From contig NC_040029.1 in NCBI RefSeq assembly GCF_000972845.2, positions 4,019,811 through 4,083,810 of the forward strand: a DNA stretch of 64,000 nt, read 5' to 3'. This DNA comes from Larimichthys crocea. Taxonomy: Eukaryota > Chordata > Actinopteri > Sciaenidae. Under the pieces are notes generated by a model. It was not told the DNA's origin and searched no databases. It saw only the letters and a program-made list of their open reading frames with translations. Positions 37,641-51,894 of this stretch are shown one piece after another. Position 1 is the stretch's first letter. Each line of letters begins with the position of its first letter. A program made the position numbers and the translations under genes.

Positions 37641-39075
37641 GGCGCATGGTTGGTTTAGTCTCTTTAGGACCGGTGAGCTCACATTGGGTGTGTTTTGTGA
37701 GTGAGAGCTGGGAATTGTGTGTCTGTGTGTGTGTGTTGTAATAGAAAACACAGCCTCGGAAATTGAGAGCTTTCCATATTTCCATTTTTTTGGATCAATT
37801 GTGCAGAACAAAGCGACAAGTAAGATTGCTTTTTTTTTTTTTTCCACCCCCCTCCTCTCTTTCGCCTGGCTACTATTATCCGAATGGAATCAGCACTGAA
37901 AGTTTCCCCCATTAATCACTACGGCAACCAAGTCGCTCTCACTTTCTCCTGCACATACGACACACATATACACCCACTTGAAAGCCACAGCTGGAGACCT
38001 GGAAATAATACAAGCTCGTGGTGACTCAAACGGCCTCGGAGACAAACAAACACACATGTACAAGCTCCCCGTCGCACCGTTGAACTCCCGCCATGATCTC
38101 GGCGGGGTCAACGCGCTTGACGGGTTTATCCAGAGATGGCGAGGAGGAAGACATGGAGGAAGGCATGTAAAACTCGGTTCATACCATCTTGTAAGCACAA
38201 TTAAAGCTTTTACACGAGAGTAAACCTTGATGTTAAAAGGTTTAAAGGGAAGAAAGGCGCTCTTAGACTGAAGATGTTAAGTAGGCTGCGATAACCCAAC
38301 ATGAAAATACAAAGAAAACAATAAAGCTATTATATTACTAATGCAAAGAGTTTTGTTGCCCGTAGTTACAACAAAAAGGCAGCTCAGGAACATGGCTGAG
38401 ACAGTATCGAGAGGGTTCGTCTTTCATCCCTCATCCAGTTGTCCTACTTGGAAAGCAACAATAATGTGTAACGTATGTAGCGCCTGATAAACATTGGCTT
38501 CTGCCCGCGTTTAGGAAAGGATGTGTGAACATGCACACATATGCGTGAAGATATTAAGAGCTCTGTAATCATTTACACCTCCGTGAAAATGTTTCCACAC
38601 CCTGCTATTAGGTTCAAGCTGCAAACATAAAGCCTTTAATGGACTGGGCCCTGATCGGGTGATGTTAATTATTTCTGCTGATTCAAAAAAATAAATAAAA
38701 ATTGTTCTGTTTTGATGACAGCATGAAGTAAATACTCCAGCACAGCTTGTTGCACTGAGAATGACCCACATCAGTTGTTTAAACGCAGCTCGAAGCGCTT
38801 TTACACTGAACTCCAGCGTCTTATATTCGCTGGTGCAGATGTTTTTTGTTTAATACTAAAAGTGGCATCATGCACCAGACAGAATTTATCCCACAGCGAC
38901 AGTAAAAACGAGCCTTCATTGTCCTCGTCTTGCACAGGCTGTAATTACAAGCAGCCGAGCGGGAAGAAAACGTCAACATCCTAAATGTACCTCCGAGTCG
39001 GAGATATCAGGCATGTTAAGAAAATCTCTCACTAGTAGAAAAGATAGATGCATCTATTCTAAAATAACTCTTTTT

Positions 39076-39145
39076 CGGGGTTCGATGTCTTTCTCGAGGA
39101 CCGTTCCAACATGTGGACTAGAACCGCCAACACTGCTACTTTCAA
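39076..39145 (-). mobile_element. Truncated tRNA-derived SINE fragment
   Basis: Read on the minus strand it gives the tRNA-like 'ggcggttc' B-box start, then 'tagtccacatgttggaacg' and 'gacatcgaacccc'. This is the order in the common percomorph SINE also present at 59723-60034. Part of the B box is lost. Confidence 0.6.
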
Positions 39146-42100
39146 CAGATTTGGTCGGTTTTGCCTGTGCTGGTGGGAACCCTGAATTTTTGAGAATTTT
39201 ATTTGCAAGCTTAAATAAAAACCTGTGGGGTTAAGGTCCCAATTTTTTTTTACCAGTTACAGCATTTTAGCCAATGCCTCTTTTGGCCTGCTTACACTAG
39301 CATAGTGGTGAAGGTTAACCATTTTTGAATAATGTGTGAATGCACCCAGTTTGAAGGTCTGGAAAAGGATTTGCTGGCTTATAAGCAATCAACACAATTC
39401 TCTGATCCACTGTGGCCGTGTTATTCTTTTTTTTAATAAAAGTAATACTGCTGCTTTTCACAGGTGGTGTATAGAGCAAGCTGAGCTTTGATAATCCGCT
39501 CTGCTTCCACCTGCACTTGTTTCCCTTGACCCTGAGCAGAACTGTTGTCAAACGCAGGCTCTGCTGTGACTTTTTCCTCACTTAGCCAAACACTTGACGT
39601 GACCTTAAAATTGAATGCATGCTGTTCTTAACACATACGTTAGGACGCAAACGAGCACACACTCGTATAGATTTGACTCGAATGGCACTTCAGAACACTC
39701 ACAGCCGATTCCCTTTTAGACTGCTTGAGTGGCCGTGAGATGTGTACGCATTGCAGATGTTTTTTACAGTGTGGCGAGTATATTTTTTTATAGTGAGTCA
39801 ATTTAGTATCGCCCCGCTCGGCTGATGATCCGTGCAGATTAAAACAAACGCCGCTAATTATTTGCACAATGATGTTTGAGCTGGAACAGCAACTAAACGT
39901 GCGGGAGAAAAGAGCACCGGCGTCTAAAGTAAATGTTAAAATTCAGAGCGACACAAGGCGGAAAAAAGTGCCACTTCTGTAAACAAAAACAGTTCCATTA
40001 ATAAGCTCTTGTCAGGTTCTATTTGGAGAGCAACTTCTGGACCCCCTGCGAAGAGTCCAGGGGAACAAAATTGGATGCAGCCCCTCCTCTGTGAAGACCA
40101 AAGCAGTGATGCTAACACTCTGTGAAGTCGGGCTGACTGCACACACACACACACATATCCACACACACACTACCTGCAGGAGGGCTCATCCAATCTGTCA
40201 GCTTTCTGTCAGCGTGCTCCCCCTTCTCTCTCCCTCTGCTCCATGACCTGAACACAAACAGGAGCATTTACCAAACGATCACGTCGGAAGGCTCCCTCGT
40301 CATGTCCCTGTCATGTAATGTAGGTCAGGTTTAACTGTACATTTTTTGGAGGCGCTGTGATGGCATCTTGTTTTAAGCGGACATGAATCTGTGAATGACA
40401 GAAATCATGAAATCATGAAATCAAACTTGATCTGCAAACTCAAGTACCGTTGGGACTAAAACTAAACTACACTGATCAACTCACAGACCGACAACTAACA
40501 GCCAATAGACTTTGAAAGTTGTAAAAGTTATCGGAGGCATCCAAAATAAAAAAGTTCTGTTAATTGACTGCATATATATAATGTCAAGTTTATCATACAA
40601 ATTTAAAAGAGAACATCCAAGACCAATCCATTCATTTTGTAATTATAGGAAACTATGCTGTAAATACCAAAAGTCCAATCACAGGCGAAATGTCTCAGTG
40701 AGTACATCATTCTGAATATGTGTTGCATCACACACATACTCAGTGTTATGTCGGAAGTACGTATGATGTAAGGCGTTTTTTAAATTGGCTCAGAGGTTCT
40801 AATGTCCCCGGCCTGGTGTATTAGGGGTTTTGAAAGAAGCTCCAACGGCCGATGAGCAGATCTGAGGTCTCTCTCCTGGTGCCTACTGAAAAATGGCTCC
40901 TAATTTCTGAGGCTGCTGGTTAATGAGCTTTCCCCTGAATCATTGGTCCGAGGTGAATTACCCATTGGGCAATACCTGTTGAGCATACTTAACCCCTAAC
41001 TGGTCTGGGGCGCAATTTCCTTCCAAAGCTATAAAGACCATATCATGACCGACTTTTCGTTTATGTCTCCAGTGTAATTTTTCATCAGCTCAACTTTCTG
41101 TTTCCCCCTCTCTCTCACACGCTTCTCGTTTCACACCAATTCAAAAAATAATTCCACAATGAGCTTGTCACCTGATCTTCACAGATTATCCATCATATCA
41201 AAACAAAAGTACCCGGGCAACCCGCTCAAGAGATTACCGCCATCCAACTTTTATGAGCTTGTGTACCCAAAATTTCATGCACACAACCTTCAATAACCGT
41301 CACCAAGTGGTGCACCGACAAATCTGTTAATACACAAAAGTGCTCTGGCAAAGTGAAGAGAAGAGGTTTCACGAAGAGAAGTATTCAAAAGAAATGATAA
41401 AGTCCAACTTCACTGCAAGAACTGGGAAGCTTCCAAAGCTATCTCTCTGTGGACATTTCAAAAGCAGTTTTTTTTTTCTTTTTTCTTTTTGGGTTACACA
41501 TCATATTAACCAAAAATTGTTTTGGGAGTTTTATTCCATAATGAGATTTAATCACTAAAATCCCTGCATGTTTTTTTTTTCTAATCGCATCATCTCCATC
41601 TAGAAAGAAGCTTTATAGCCGATGCCATCACACATGACACGCACCCCGATCCATATTAATGATCGCAGCCTGTTGTGGCTATTATTGCCAGATGAATGCA
41701 TACGTTTATTAACCCCGGGGTGTCTGTTGCAGAAACACAAATAAACACATCTATTATTTTAAGTGGTGTCAATAAGTCGACCTTTGTTTCTTGTTTTTTT
41801 GTGTGTGTTTAGCGCGCTTGATTTAGTAATGTTTCCACCAACAACCAGTCCTGCAGGGCCGGAGCTTATTACATGCGCTGATGTATGAATATTGATGTTT
41901 CTTTTTTTTTTTTCTGCCTTTGAGATCACACGACGATGAGTTTGATTAATACAGATTCTGAAATAAAAATGTGTTCTCTAGCTACCAGACTTAAGCCTTG
42001 GCTCCCACAAGCCATCTCCTATTAGCATATATTATTTCCCCCTCCGTCCTTTCTTTTGATATGCCACTTTGTCGACCGAAAGAGCTCTGGCAAAAAATTT

Positions 42101-44421
42101 GTTTCAAAGCGAGCTGAAAGAAAAAAAAAATACTTTGAAAGTGAAGTTGGGTCGGGAAACTATAAAAATATTGATGTAAATCCACCAAGTATCTTTATTT
42201 CCATGTAAATAGTAAACTCTTCTGAAATTAAATTATCATGACTGTCTTTAATTGGGAAAAGTTGCAAATTAATATCACTGCTCTAATAAATTTTGACTTA
42301 TTTGGTTTGATCTTTCTGTCTCTTCAAATCCGCTTTACTTCATAAATCGCTTCAGTCTTTACATCTCTACGAACGCGGCGTTCAAAAGAGACGCTGGCCT
42401 GTGATCTGGGATCAGCGGTCCGAACAAATCTGACAAACAAACAGCCTGGAATCACTTCCAGCTAATTAGAATCCCTTTTGTAATCATCTGTTCTGATCGA
42501 CTCGGAGTCCCGGGGCTACGATGGCTGCACCTTGGGACGTGGCGTGATTTGATGGATGGAAGCTGGTGGGACGTGCGCGTGCTGATTGAAAAAGTGGTCT
42601 GTCAGCAACTCGGAGCACTCTAACAATTAGGCGAGAGTGTACGTGGGCGTACCGCATGTGTGGACGCTTGGCTGCGTATGTGCCGTGGCATATACGGGAT
42701 GTTTTGTACAGCTTTGTCTTGCCTGTGGGCGCTCTTTACATACATCACATTACAACTTATTTAAGCAAGGCCTGATTAATTACACTGCCATGGCCTCTTT
42801 GTCTCTTGAATTTCAGGCCCATAAAAGAGTCAAACAAGTCATTATTATAATGAGAATGCAAAATGCATGTTTTTCCCCCATTAGAATAGCAATACACACA
42901 GAATACACTATGCACGCACGGGCTTGTGTCTCTAGGAAACAACCAGCAGCTAAATGGGAATTTTACAAAAAAAAAAAAAAAACAGTGAGGACTGGCGTTG
43001 CGATTTTAATTGCAAATGTGTCCGCTGTCGGCTCCTGTGATGACTTTATGGATGCAGATATGCAAACAATACGCCGCCTCAAGGTGGTAAGGTGCATATT
43101 GTACATATAAAACACCTATTCTGTGGCGAAGAATCTGCATTTTAAGCACGGGAACTGTGCTGAATAGTGTGATTTGATATGAGGTGACTGATCGTGTGCA
43201 TGTCGGATGGAAAATGGATGTGAAACGGATACACTGGAAGTAGTCCCATGCGGTTTGTATACATGGAGTGTGTATAAGAGTTGATAGACACATTCTGTAC
43301 CCTTGTGCTGCCTGTGTGGAGTCATATATAATAAGAAGTGGCCCAGACGGAGATCAAAAGCAGAGTTGATCTTCTGTTGACTGTATCATATTCCGTTTCA
43401 TCCTCATACCCCCCGACTGCATTCTGCCCTCCTTCCTTCCCGCAGACCTGCTCCTCTTCTGTGATCTGAGACTGTGGCCATGGGAACTCCGGGATCTGCT
43501 TTGATCACTAGTTTTTATTTGTTTTCATGAGCACGATCAATCGGGGGAGAAAACGTCCAACGCCCAAGTCTGGACTGGAGCGGATGGGGTCATCGGTTCG
43601 GTTGAGTTTAACTCATATCCAGTTTCATCACATCAGGAAGTGACAGGGTCCCACCACAATAAAGGAAACAATCAATTTCCAAGAAGTGTTCTCGAGCCTC
43701 TCGGTTAGTGGCGGTACAAAGGTTTGAAAGAATTCGTGGTTGGCAAATTACACGTCACCTAAAGTAGTTATTTTAAATGTAATCAAAGTGGCCACTACCT
43801 CCAATTGAGTCACTTGACAAATGATTGAAAGTTGAATTATAAGAAGGGAAGCAAATTTGAGACAACTTACGAAGACTGACAAGGGCTTTTCATCGCTCAG
43901 CGTGCGGGACTGACGTGAAAGCTGAAGGCAAATGCCAACCACTTTTGATTTATCAAAGACGGAAACAAAACCATCAACCTTTTTTTTTTTACTTTCTTTT
44001 ACAGGAGCGGGCGAGCGTCTTCAGAGAATAAGCTGTTCAAGTGAACATGACGTGGAAGACTTTTTGATTTGTTACAGTTTGGGGGGGGTGTGTTTGAAAA
44101 CTTATTTCAAGCACATTACAACGTGTCTCGACAATGGACCACAATGCAGCAGGGAGGGAGCTCAGAGATTTCGGATCCAATGGACTTGGCGCTGTTCAGA
44201 TCAGGTCCAACTGCAAGCTGGTCTATATAACTCATGTACATCAGGTTTGGTTAAGTTTTGGTTCTGTTTTTGATTGGGTCTAACCTCTGCAACAATGACA
44301 ATAAAACCTTTGTGACTTCATTAGATGTGTAACTACCATATATACAGTACATCATATACTTTAACCACAATGCACGCTCTTGTTGGTGTCACTTCTACAT
44401 TAATCTAACATATATGCTCAT
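39146..44421. other. Non-coding tract
   Basis: No gene is supported. It contains (CA)n at 40140-40170, T runs near 41470 and 41901-41912, a run of 16 A at 42967-42982 and an enhancer-like patch at 41600-41720 (gatccatattaatgatcgca). The 157-codon frame at 42637-43110 crosses the A run and is not a gene. Confidence 0.6.
40140..40170. repeat. Interrupted (CA)n microsatellite
   Basis: Two CA runs (about 40140-40155 and 40160-40170) separated by 'tatcc'. Confidence 0.9.
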
Positions 44422-44451
44422 TAGAGCTGAAACAAATAGTCGATTATTGGC
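44422..44451 (+). mobile_element. Start of a fish 'gctgaaacaaatagtcgatt' repeat
   Basis: 'agagctgaaacaaatagtcg' followed by 'attattgg' matches the first 30 bases of a very common fish repeat with a run of 'tcgatta' motifs. The remainder is absent. Short, so identity is only moderately sure. Confidence 0.5.
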
Positions 44452-45461
44452 CAAATCCTGGCCGGAAGAACAAGTCAGTGTTGTATGAGGTGGTTCGAAC
44501 CACTTTGTTTCCCATTTACAGATCCAGGGCTGGGTACAACCACACAAAGAACATCAAGAGCGGAAAACCGGCAGACCGTGACAAGATATATGCTGAATTT
44601 GGTAAAAAAGACTATTGGATTAGAATCTTGTTGTTTAGCCTTACACTTTACCTCTAAGTCATTTTTTTCTTTTTCTTTTTTTACTGATTTACATGACTGA
44701 ACATTGAATAGATCTGTTTTTTGAAAACATTGCCTTGGGTCTTTGTGAAGGGAACAATTTGAGGTTTATAGGTTTTGTAAGCCAAACAGTACAGTAAATG
44801 GATTATTTATGAAACTAACTGGGATAAAAATAATTCAAGGATAAAAATAATTCTTAGTTGCAAGCTTTTTTTTAAAACGTTTTATAACATATTAGAATAA
44901 TTAAAAAAGGACCTTGATGCAACAATTTGCTTGTTATTCTTGTAACAGGAGTATTTCGGAGCCGTACTCATCGAAAGCAGAAATATTTTATTTTTTATTA
45001 ATAAACCAGTAAAAAACAAACAGACAACAAATCCAGATAACTTTGAGCAGATATGGCGATTCAAACAAACATTTTTATTTTGAGTCAGTGATAACTGAAG
45101 AGAATTATACATGCTTTCAATGTTGGGTGGGGTTAGTCAAAATGTCCGATGACCACTGGTACAATGACCCGTCTCTTTGCATTCATTATGCATGAAAATC
45201 GAAGTCATATATTCCACACACACACTGTGGCTTGTCCCCCCCCCCATTTAAATACCAATCAGCAAGAATAAAGTCGTGTTTACAGGCGCTCATTAGTGGG
45301 GCCATTTTGTCAAGCAGTTCCAAGTTGTTGTTTCAAGTGAGCTTTTTGGTGTCTCTTGAAGTTGGAGGTCATGTCGGGTTGCTCTCTAATTGGGTGTCAA
45401 GAGGATTCTAAATATTTTCACACCCACACGGCAGACACATGCACATACACACACCCAAACA

Positions 45462-45483
45462 TACACACACACACACACACACA
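45462..45483. repeat. (AC)11 microsatellite
   Basis: Uninterrupted AC units, preceded from 45421 by an imperfect CA-rich stretch. Confidence 0.9.
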
Positions 45484-45546
45484 GCAAATACATCCTGGTT
45501 TAATTGGTCAAATAGGCTTGCCTGGCCGGTAGTGCAAAATCATAAA

Positions 45547-45565
45547 CACACACACACACACACAC
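45547..45565. repeat. (CA)9 microsatellite
   Basis: A CA run only about 65 bases beyond the previous one. Confidence 0.9.
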
Positions 45566-48500
45566 TGCAGTGATGTACAGTAGAAGCCCTTAATAAGGAT
45601 TTGTCAGGCCTATAGCTTTGCAGTGCACTGGAGGAGAGCCGCCGTTGCCGCTCCGGAGACAGACCACCGAAGCGCTTCAACTTTGACTGCTGCGGTCGCA
45701 GTCGCTCTCTCTATGCGTGCAGCCAATTAAAATGCACGGCAGAGTGAGGCAGACAATCAGATGTGGCGAGATGTTGCGAAATTTGCGAGACGAGTTTCTC
45801 AGTTGTTGTTTTTTTTTTTTCTTTTTTGGAGCTGCAGAGGTGTAATGGATTATTTATTATCGATGTGCTGCGCAGGAAAATGGGCATCACGCCCAGAGTT
45901 AGTATTCTAAAAAAAAAAAAAAAGGCAAAGATTAAAAAACGTGGGCCAAAACACCGAGTGCTGCCAAGTAAATTCTGACTCACTCAAGTGTTCTCCCTGA
46001 TTTCCACCAATAACAGACGACACTCGGATCCAGTAAATGTACGGCGGGTTTTTGGCCAGAATGTGAGACGACCCTTTCCTCCCTTTTTGCAACACCTGCT
46101 CCTGAAGATAAGAAACACTCGTGCTGATATACATATTTAACGTCTCTCAATGTCACTTTTGATTAAATGCTCCATAAAAAAACAACTAAAACATGACTTA
46201 AAAAGAAGTTATTAAATAAATCACTCTCCGTCAGCCACGGAAAGATATGACAAAAACAAAAACATATTAGTGAGCGCTCCTGTTACTGAGCTTTGTTCAT
46301 TTTAAAAGATACTAAAAATGATGAAATGTATCTATTTATGTGTGTGCTTTGGAGGAGAATGAACACAGATAGGAACAGAAGTGAAGCTAAATCACAGAAG
46401 CTAATAGCTTTTCCATCAGACTACAGGAGAAACAGAAGCATTGTCAGTTCCAGAATCACTATGCCTTTCTTGGATTCATACATGCAGCGTATTCAAAGCC
46501 GGGGTGTTTTCTCACAGGGAAATACTATCAGAGTGCCACGTGGGCCGTCCCATCCATCAAAGGTACCTGACGAAGGGGTACAAGAGCTCGCCTGATAGGG
46601 CCGTGGGGGTACATCAGTCAAACAACATTGGGAAGTACTTCTTTGAGATTGGTGATGGATGGGTAGACAGTCAGCGGCCTAGCATTATTAATGCTACAAA
46701 CAAACCGTAACATAACTTACAATATATCTTAATATTAAATATGTATTGTAAATATCTACTCCTCATACACAAGAGACTGTGAGACTTTCACAAACTAATC
46801 TCCAGAACGAAAACTAAGAGAGCTAATAAAAAGAAATGATAGTCAAAAGTCTTCTATTTGGCACAAACCATGAGCAAGGGATTAATACACACACACAAAA
46901 AAAAAGGATCATAATAGAACCCATGGTAATATTTCCTTCTAGTATATTTCACATTTTATCACACAGACTTATGTGGGTCCATAAAAAGTCATGCGCCGGT
47001 GGAAAAGGCTGAAGAAAACTGACAGACTTGTAACTTGAACTAACTCCTAAAAATAAATGTCATGGTGTATAGATAGGGAAATGGTGAAATCTTTTAAGTG
47101 TTCTAGCAATGAAAGCCAAACTTTTTTCTTTTTTTTTTTTTTCAATTGATACGTGCAGTCCAATTGCCAATGTGTCTAGACGGCTTGAATTTAAGTTCTT
47201 AAAAATAGAAGATTGCTCAACTAAACGGATGTTTTCGTATACTTTTCTCATTAGCATTTGTGAAATCTGGCCACATTTTCTTTCCGGGCTGAGTAGGCAC
47301 AAATCTTATCAGCCTGCGACGACGTCGGAGGAGGACTCGCGCTATTCCGTGTGAAAACAACAACGCTGTGACGAAGATGGTGCAAAAAAAAACAACACGT
47401 TCCTCCTGGTGCCCCATCTGTAAAGGCCGCGTCGTCTGCAGAGTAATTTGGGATGATGCACTCAGCGGTGAGCTTCTATTTTACATTCATCATGGGCCCT
47501 AATGCAATCACACACACTGAGTTATTAGAGAGGAGGAGGGGAGGGAAGGGCGAGGCAGCCCATTGGATGGATACGCGGGGACGATTCGCAGCTGTGAAAC
47601 AAATCTACAAGTGACATTTGATTCCCGCCGACAGCTCCTCGTGAACACCGGGCTTTATGAGGTGATTTATATGAGTACATAAGAGGGCAGCAGCAAAGTT
47701 GAAACCATCTTACAGCAATTCATAACACTCTATCTCACTCATTTGTCTCTCTCATGCTCGGCTCTGTCACCGTCCAGTATATTTCAGGTCTGTCAAAGAC
47801 AAATTAAAAAGAGATAACGCAAAAGTTTTAGGTCAAATTTATTTATTTATTTGGAATCCAAACAGGCAGACACGATAGTTCAACTGAGGAGGAGTAGGAA
47901 ACGTCTCTGACCTGATGTTTCTCTCCCCCGGCGTGACAGCACAACAGAGCTCGCATCATTATCAGAACTTATCCACTTCTCTGAAATTGCCTTCTGCCTG
48001 CGAAATTAATGACAGGCATTTGTACAGTGACAGGCGGCACCCAATACAACTGTAATCTCTCTCCAACTGTGTCGCGGCGCGGCAGAGGACACGAGGAAAA
48101 CAAATGGAGAGACAACAAGGCTTGTCATTAGTCTTGGCGTGGACTCAAGGGCGAGAGAATGGTTGGGATGCTTCGCGCCGGGAAATGGGAGAACAATCTC
48201 CTGGCTGTTTTTTTTTTAATTTATTAATTATAGGATTCATTTAGGAATGGCAATTTGAAGGTGAGTAAGGAGGAAGCATATTCAGTAAAGTACTTTTTAA
48301 TAAGGCTTGATGAATATGGGTTACAGGACAAAGCTTGATGCTACCTCCGTTAAATCACACTGCTTATTGGACGAATGCTGAGCAAGGTGAACGCTTTACT
48401 TAAACATGCTCATTTCTCATGAGCCTGGAGGATCTATGGGGTTCAACGGAAGATTTAAAGTGCCTGAAAACTTGTTTCAAAACTTAAATGAATATTTTTC

Positions 48501-49004
48501 ACATTAGCAATAAATCATGTGACGTGAAAAAGAATTATCATCCAACTGCACCCGCCAATCTAACATCTAAATTCAGTGACAAAATAGGCTGTAAACTACC
48601 AGACAGACTCAATTAATAGAAATAGCTGGTGAACATACTAGAGCAGTTAGCATCTAAAGAACCAGGCATTTCCTTTGGGACTTGGAGGAGACCAAAACAA
48701 AGCTACAAGGGAGAGTGAAATGTAACTCCAAATGAATGCTAATGCTTCTCCTGGAACTGTAAATGTTGAACCATAGGCTAAAAAGTTTGGCATATCAACT
48801 CTAAAGGTGATTTTATATCATGTTCTTTGCTATTTGGCAGTAGTTTGATGTATTACTTTATAAAAGTTCATATTCAAATTGAGGAATATCCATGATTAAA
48901 TTAGGAACAACCCCAAAACTTTAAATTAAATTCCTGTTGGTGCACAGAAGTTGTTGGAACTGAACCAAAGTTAAACCACTAAGAACAGCACAGACAGAAA
49001 TGAC

Positions 49005-49029
49005 AAAAAAAAAAAAAAAAAAAAAAAAA
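49005..49029. repeat. Run of 25 A
   Basis: A pure A homopolymer. It could be a relic poly(A) tail of a retroposed copy, but I recognise no element next to it. Confidence 0.9.
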
Positions 49030-50463
49030 GTGTTTTCAGGGCCTTTAAGTGTAGGAGGTGAAGTCGGGACAAAAAGTTACTGAGTCACAAAGACGAATCA
49101 ACTCCATTTTCCAGAGAAACACAGAGAGGGAGACGTTATCTGGGATTCGTTGTTGTTCATAAACTACTGAGCTAAAAGAGCACCGGTCATTGAACATGCT
49201 TATGTTTTTGGTGAATGGTGAACTGAACAAGTGTTATATTAAGTCCAGCAAGAGACAATGACAGGATAGGAGTACACATGAAGAAAGGAAAGGAAAACTA
49301 TGCCAAGTTTCAAGAAGTAACCTCAGTCAGAGGATAACAGATCACAGTGCCTGAAGAAATTAACATGAACTAGTTCATCTTTGAGAACTTTAAAATAGTT
49401 AGAGAAAACACTAAAACAAGGAGAATTAAGTTGAATCAAAATGGTTGAATAGGAAATAACCTAGTGCAAAAAGAAATATACCTTCTCCTGAGGGAAACTT
49501 TCTATATTTGTTTAGCCTTAACTGCTCCCAAGCATAGGCTGCTCTACTTCACATTGTGACAGAAGACTTTAAATAGACCCTGTGATCCAGCGATCCGAGA
49601 AAATCCTGGTCAGATGTGGATTCTAAATGAAGAACTCCAACCCAGTAATGTGAACTCTTTCATAGTCGGATTGGTAAAAGAATCAGCTTCTTGACCTCAG
49701 TTATCCGATATAAACGAGACCAGACATCCCAAAGGGAGACCGATTAGGTTGAACTTTATTTGGGATACCGACCCTAGAACCCTGCTGCAAGGCCAATTTC
49801 TCCCCTTAAATGTATTCAAAAAACAATTTTGGTGGGTAGTTTAGAAAGAAATGACTTTTTTTCCCCCAAAAACAGCTGTCGTATTTTGCCAGACTGAAAA
49901 TCATAAGTGAGGACAATGACAGCCCAGTGAGCGGCGCGTCTGTGCATTCATGTGTAAGAAGGGTTTATGTTGATGTCTGCGAGTGAAGTGTCCATTGAGC
50001 TGTGCCAGACCACGATGACAAATGTGAAATTTCAGAGCTGAAGTTGTGAGACTTTCCTCTGAGGAGGCTCGTTTATGGGATTGCACAGTGACAACCAGAA
50101 AGTAGAAATGGTTGTAGCCACTGTTGCCACATCAAAACACACGACATCTCTGTGCGACACGTTCGGGAATATGCGCGTTTGAAAAGTATGAACTTGTCGG
50201 CAGCGCACCAGTTTGGATCCTGTCAATATAAACAGCATTAAAGCCATAAAAAAAAAAACAGATGCAATGCATATTTTCATGAGCTCACAGTATGACAGAC
50301 AACAAATATGCGGCATCAAAGGGGGATATTGCTTTTACTTGATCTCTCTGTTGCCTTTCTCTTCCTTTCACCTTTGATAGAAGCTTCAGAAAAGAAAGAT
50401 AATAAAAAGAAAAGAGGAAAGGGGGGCTGCTTCCTGTTGCCTGGCAACATCTCTCCGGGGAGA

Positions 50464-50506
50464 TGTGTGTGTAGATGTCGGTGTGTGTGTGTTCGTGTGT
50501 GTGAGT
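50464..50506. repeat. Imperfect GT microsatellite
   Basis: Several GT runs broken by 'agatgtcg' and 'tcg'. Confidence 0.85.
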
Positions 50507-51848
50507 CTCTCTATAGGCTAATGTAAGAGCAAGTGGGCTACGTTTTGTTGTTTATTTGTGAACAAGGCGGTCATTTCCAGGGAAGGCGTGGGGCGAGCAA
50601 GAGCACTGCATCAGGCGAGCGTTGCGGCCATTAAAGCTCTTCAGACAAAGGCGGTAGGTATTTCAAAAGATCCAATTAGGCCCGGACATGTCGCCCATAA
50701 ATCATTAGCACTGAGGAGCCTCGAACAGAGAGATGGGTCTTTACCTTATGAGTCACTGTCAGAAGTTCTTTTTCCCCCCACTCCAATTCAAATGGACTCC
50801 AAAAGTTTCCATCTAAATTTTAAAATTAGGCAAAACGGGTGAAATGAAAAGCTTCCTGTGGATGAATGGTCGACAATTTTACTTCATTTGAATCTTGCTC
50901 CAATACTGACTGGACCACTGAGTCGAGGGCATGGTGGCTTGCTTCCACTGAAGGTGCAAATGACGGCCCACGTCCTTACTTAACATGCACATGAACACTG
51001 AGTTGGAGGAGTTCATTGGTGGGAGATGTCTGTCTGTACATCCGCCTGTCTGCCTGACTGTCTGTATATTTAGGTTTTTAATGCTTTTTGTGGTGCAGAC
51101 ATTGAAAGCACTCAAGCATGACTCAAGTCTAGCTAGATGAGGCGTTTGAGGACAAAATGCGTTCCATTATAAAATGGATTAAACCTGGAGGCGTATCTCA
51201 GGTGGTATTAAGAGTATGGCTGTGTTCGGGCGCCGTTTCGAACATGCGGAACGGAAGATGTAATGTTGAAAATATCAGCATGAGAGCATGAAACATATAC
51301 ATACAGCGTGCCATTTGCAATCATACACATTCTCCCTTCCCGGCCCGGTTCCCTCGCTGGACCTTTTTTAAAAAACGCACCGTGCAAATGGCGGCTGATT
51401 CGATGCCCTTTTGGCTCCGTCTGAATGGCCTATGAATACCTGCTGCATTGTCACAGCCGCTTTGACGGGAGTTTAAGAAGTGTTAAACCCACAAGAAAAA
51501 AAATCCTGAGGGTTGAATAGTGTCATAGAACATCAGCTCAGAGGCTTGTTAACTTTCACACCTCGAGATGGACTAATGGAAAAGAAAGGGAAGTGTGAGG
51601 CTTTGAGCTCGCTGCTCTTTTTTAAAGTACGCTGTGAGGCAACCAATCACACAAGCGGGCGGCGCTTTTATCCCAATTAATGCACAGCTTCAAAGTGACA
51701 AGGTGATGAAAGATGGGCGAGGGAGTGATTAGGCATGTTTGGCAGCCAAGGTAAAGTTCTTTTTGTTTGAGATTTTGGCCACCAGCGGCGGTATGAAGGG
51801 TGATAGCTGCTGACCACAGAGAACAAAGACATGCTCAGAGCATAAAAC

Positions 51849-51894
51849 TATATATATATATATCTAATTATATATATATATATATATAAATAAA
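51849..51894. repeat. TA microsatellite
   Basis: Two TA runs (51849-51863 and 51869-51888) separated by 'ctaat', ending in 'aaataaa'. Such runs are cruciform-prone and often variable. Confidence 0.9.

Larger units (their letters stand above)
36453..39075. other. Non-coding tract with microsatellites
   Basis: No gene is supported. It contains (CA)9 at 37119-37136, a GT run at about 37724-37736, a T run at 37830-37843 and the enhancer-like piece at 37480-37640. The overlapping frames at 37596-38223 on both strands are chance. Confidence 0.6.

Noticed and set aside
42637..43110. 157-codon plus-strand frame
   Set aside because: It reads through a run of 16 A (poly-lysine) and has no protein-like features.
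43425..43510. Acceptor-like 'ccttccttcccgcag' followed by an ATG in good context
   Set aside because: The frame that follows closes quickly and no donor is convincing.
47376..47501. Small frame containing a CPIC...C motif with a 'gtgagc' donor-like sequence
   Set aside because: Only 41 codons; a two-Cys word of this kind arises by chance and nothing upstream or downstream extends it into a RING-type finger.
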